Assembly (NCBI GenBank): GCA_947458305.1
Contig: CANGZO010000163.1
Coordinates: 1-5,408, forward strand
Length of the DNA stretch: 5,408 nucleotides
Origin: Comamonadaceae bacterium
GTDB taxonomy: Bacteria; Pseudomonadota; Gammaproteobacteria; Burkholderiales; Burkholderiaceae_C
Reading direction: 5' to 3'
Shown: one piece after another, positions 5,404-5,408 of the stretch
Position numbering within the stretch: position 1 is the stretch's first letter
Layout: each line of letters opens with the position of its first letter
The notes under the pieces: model-generated
Databases searched by the model: none
Seen by the model: only the letters and a program-made list of their open reading frames with translations
What the model was told of the DNA's origin: nothing
Program-made: the position numbers and the translations under genes

Positions 5404-5408
5404 ATGAG
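5404..5408 (+). CDS. acpP: Start of acyl carrier protein gene (only the first 5 bases)
   Basis: The window ends with ATGAG, preceded by a Shine-Dalgarno GAGGGA at 5394-5399 with 4-base spacing. In this gene order acpP follows fabG, and ACPs commonly begin Met-Ser, which ATGAG allows. The identity rests on gene order alone, as almost no coding sequence is visible. The product would be the small acidic phosphopantetheine carrier that FabD, FabH, FabG and PlsX all use. Confidence 0.6.

Overview
This window is a conserved bacterial housekeeping locus: the ribosomal protein L32 / fatty-acid and phospholipid initiation cluster, in the order maf(yceF) <- | -> yceD, rpmF, plsX, fabH, fabD, fabG, acpP (only the first bases of acpP are inside). 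The divergent maf/yceD pair followed by rpmF-plsX-fabHDG-acpP is the order known from Escherichia coli and many beta- and gammaproteobacteria. The moderately high GC content, the protein sequences and the intergenic style suggest a betaproteobacterium of the Burkholderiales, most likely Comamonadaceae. The family is an inference from recall, and I cannot name the genus.

Layout. Bases 1-522 (minus strand) hold a Maf/YceF nucleotide pyrophosphatase that runs off the left edge. It is separated by only 49 bp from the divergent yceD (DUF177), which has no Shine-Dalgarno and may be leaderless. A 123-bp gap then holds a perfect TATAAT box and a small leader hairpin ahead of rpmF (L32). An intrinsic terminator with a T tract sits between rpmF and plsX. 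From plsX on, genes are packed in one direction: plsX/fabH overlap by 4 bp (ATGA), fabH-fabD are 78 bp apart, fabD/fabG overlap by 4 bp (ATGA), and fabG is followed by a hairpin, a TAAAAT box and the Shine-Dalgarno and start codon of acpP.

How the genes work together. FabD loads malonyl from malonyl-CoA onto acyl carrier protein (acpP product). FabH condenses acetyl-CoA with malonyl-ACP to start each chain. FabG reduces the 3-ketoacyl-ACP intermediates. PlsX converts finished acyl-ACP to acyl-phosphate for phospholipid synthesis. YceD and L32 belong to 50S ribosome production, so the locus places ribosome assembly next to membrane lipid supply. All complete enzymes carry their expected catalytic residues and normal lengths. 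I found no frameshift, mobile element, tRNA, CRISPR or foreign island.

No previously undescribed system is visible. The points worth a second look are regulatory: the possibly leaderless yceD, the L32 leader hairpin, the terminator that splits rpmF from plsX without an obvious new promoter, translational coupling at fabH, and ambiguous starts for maf and fabD.
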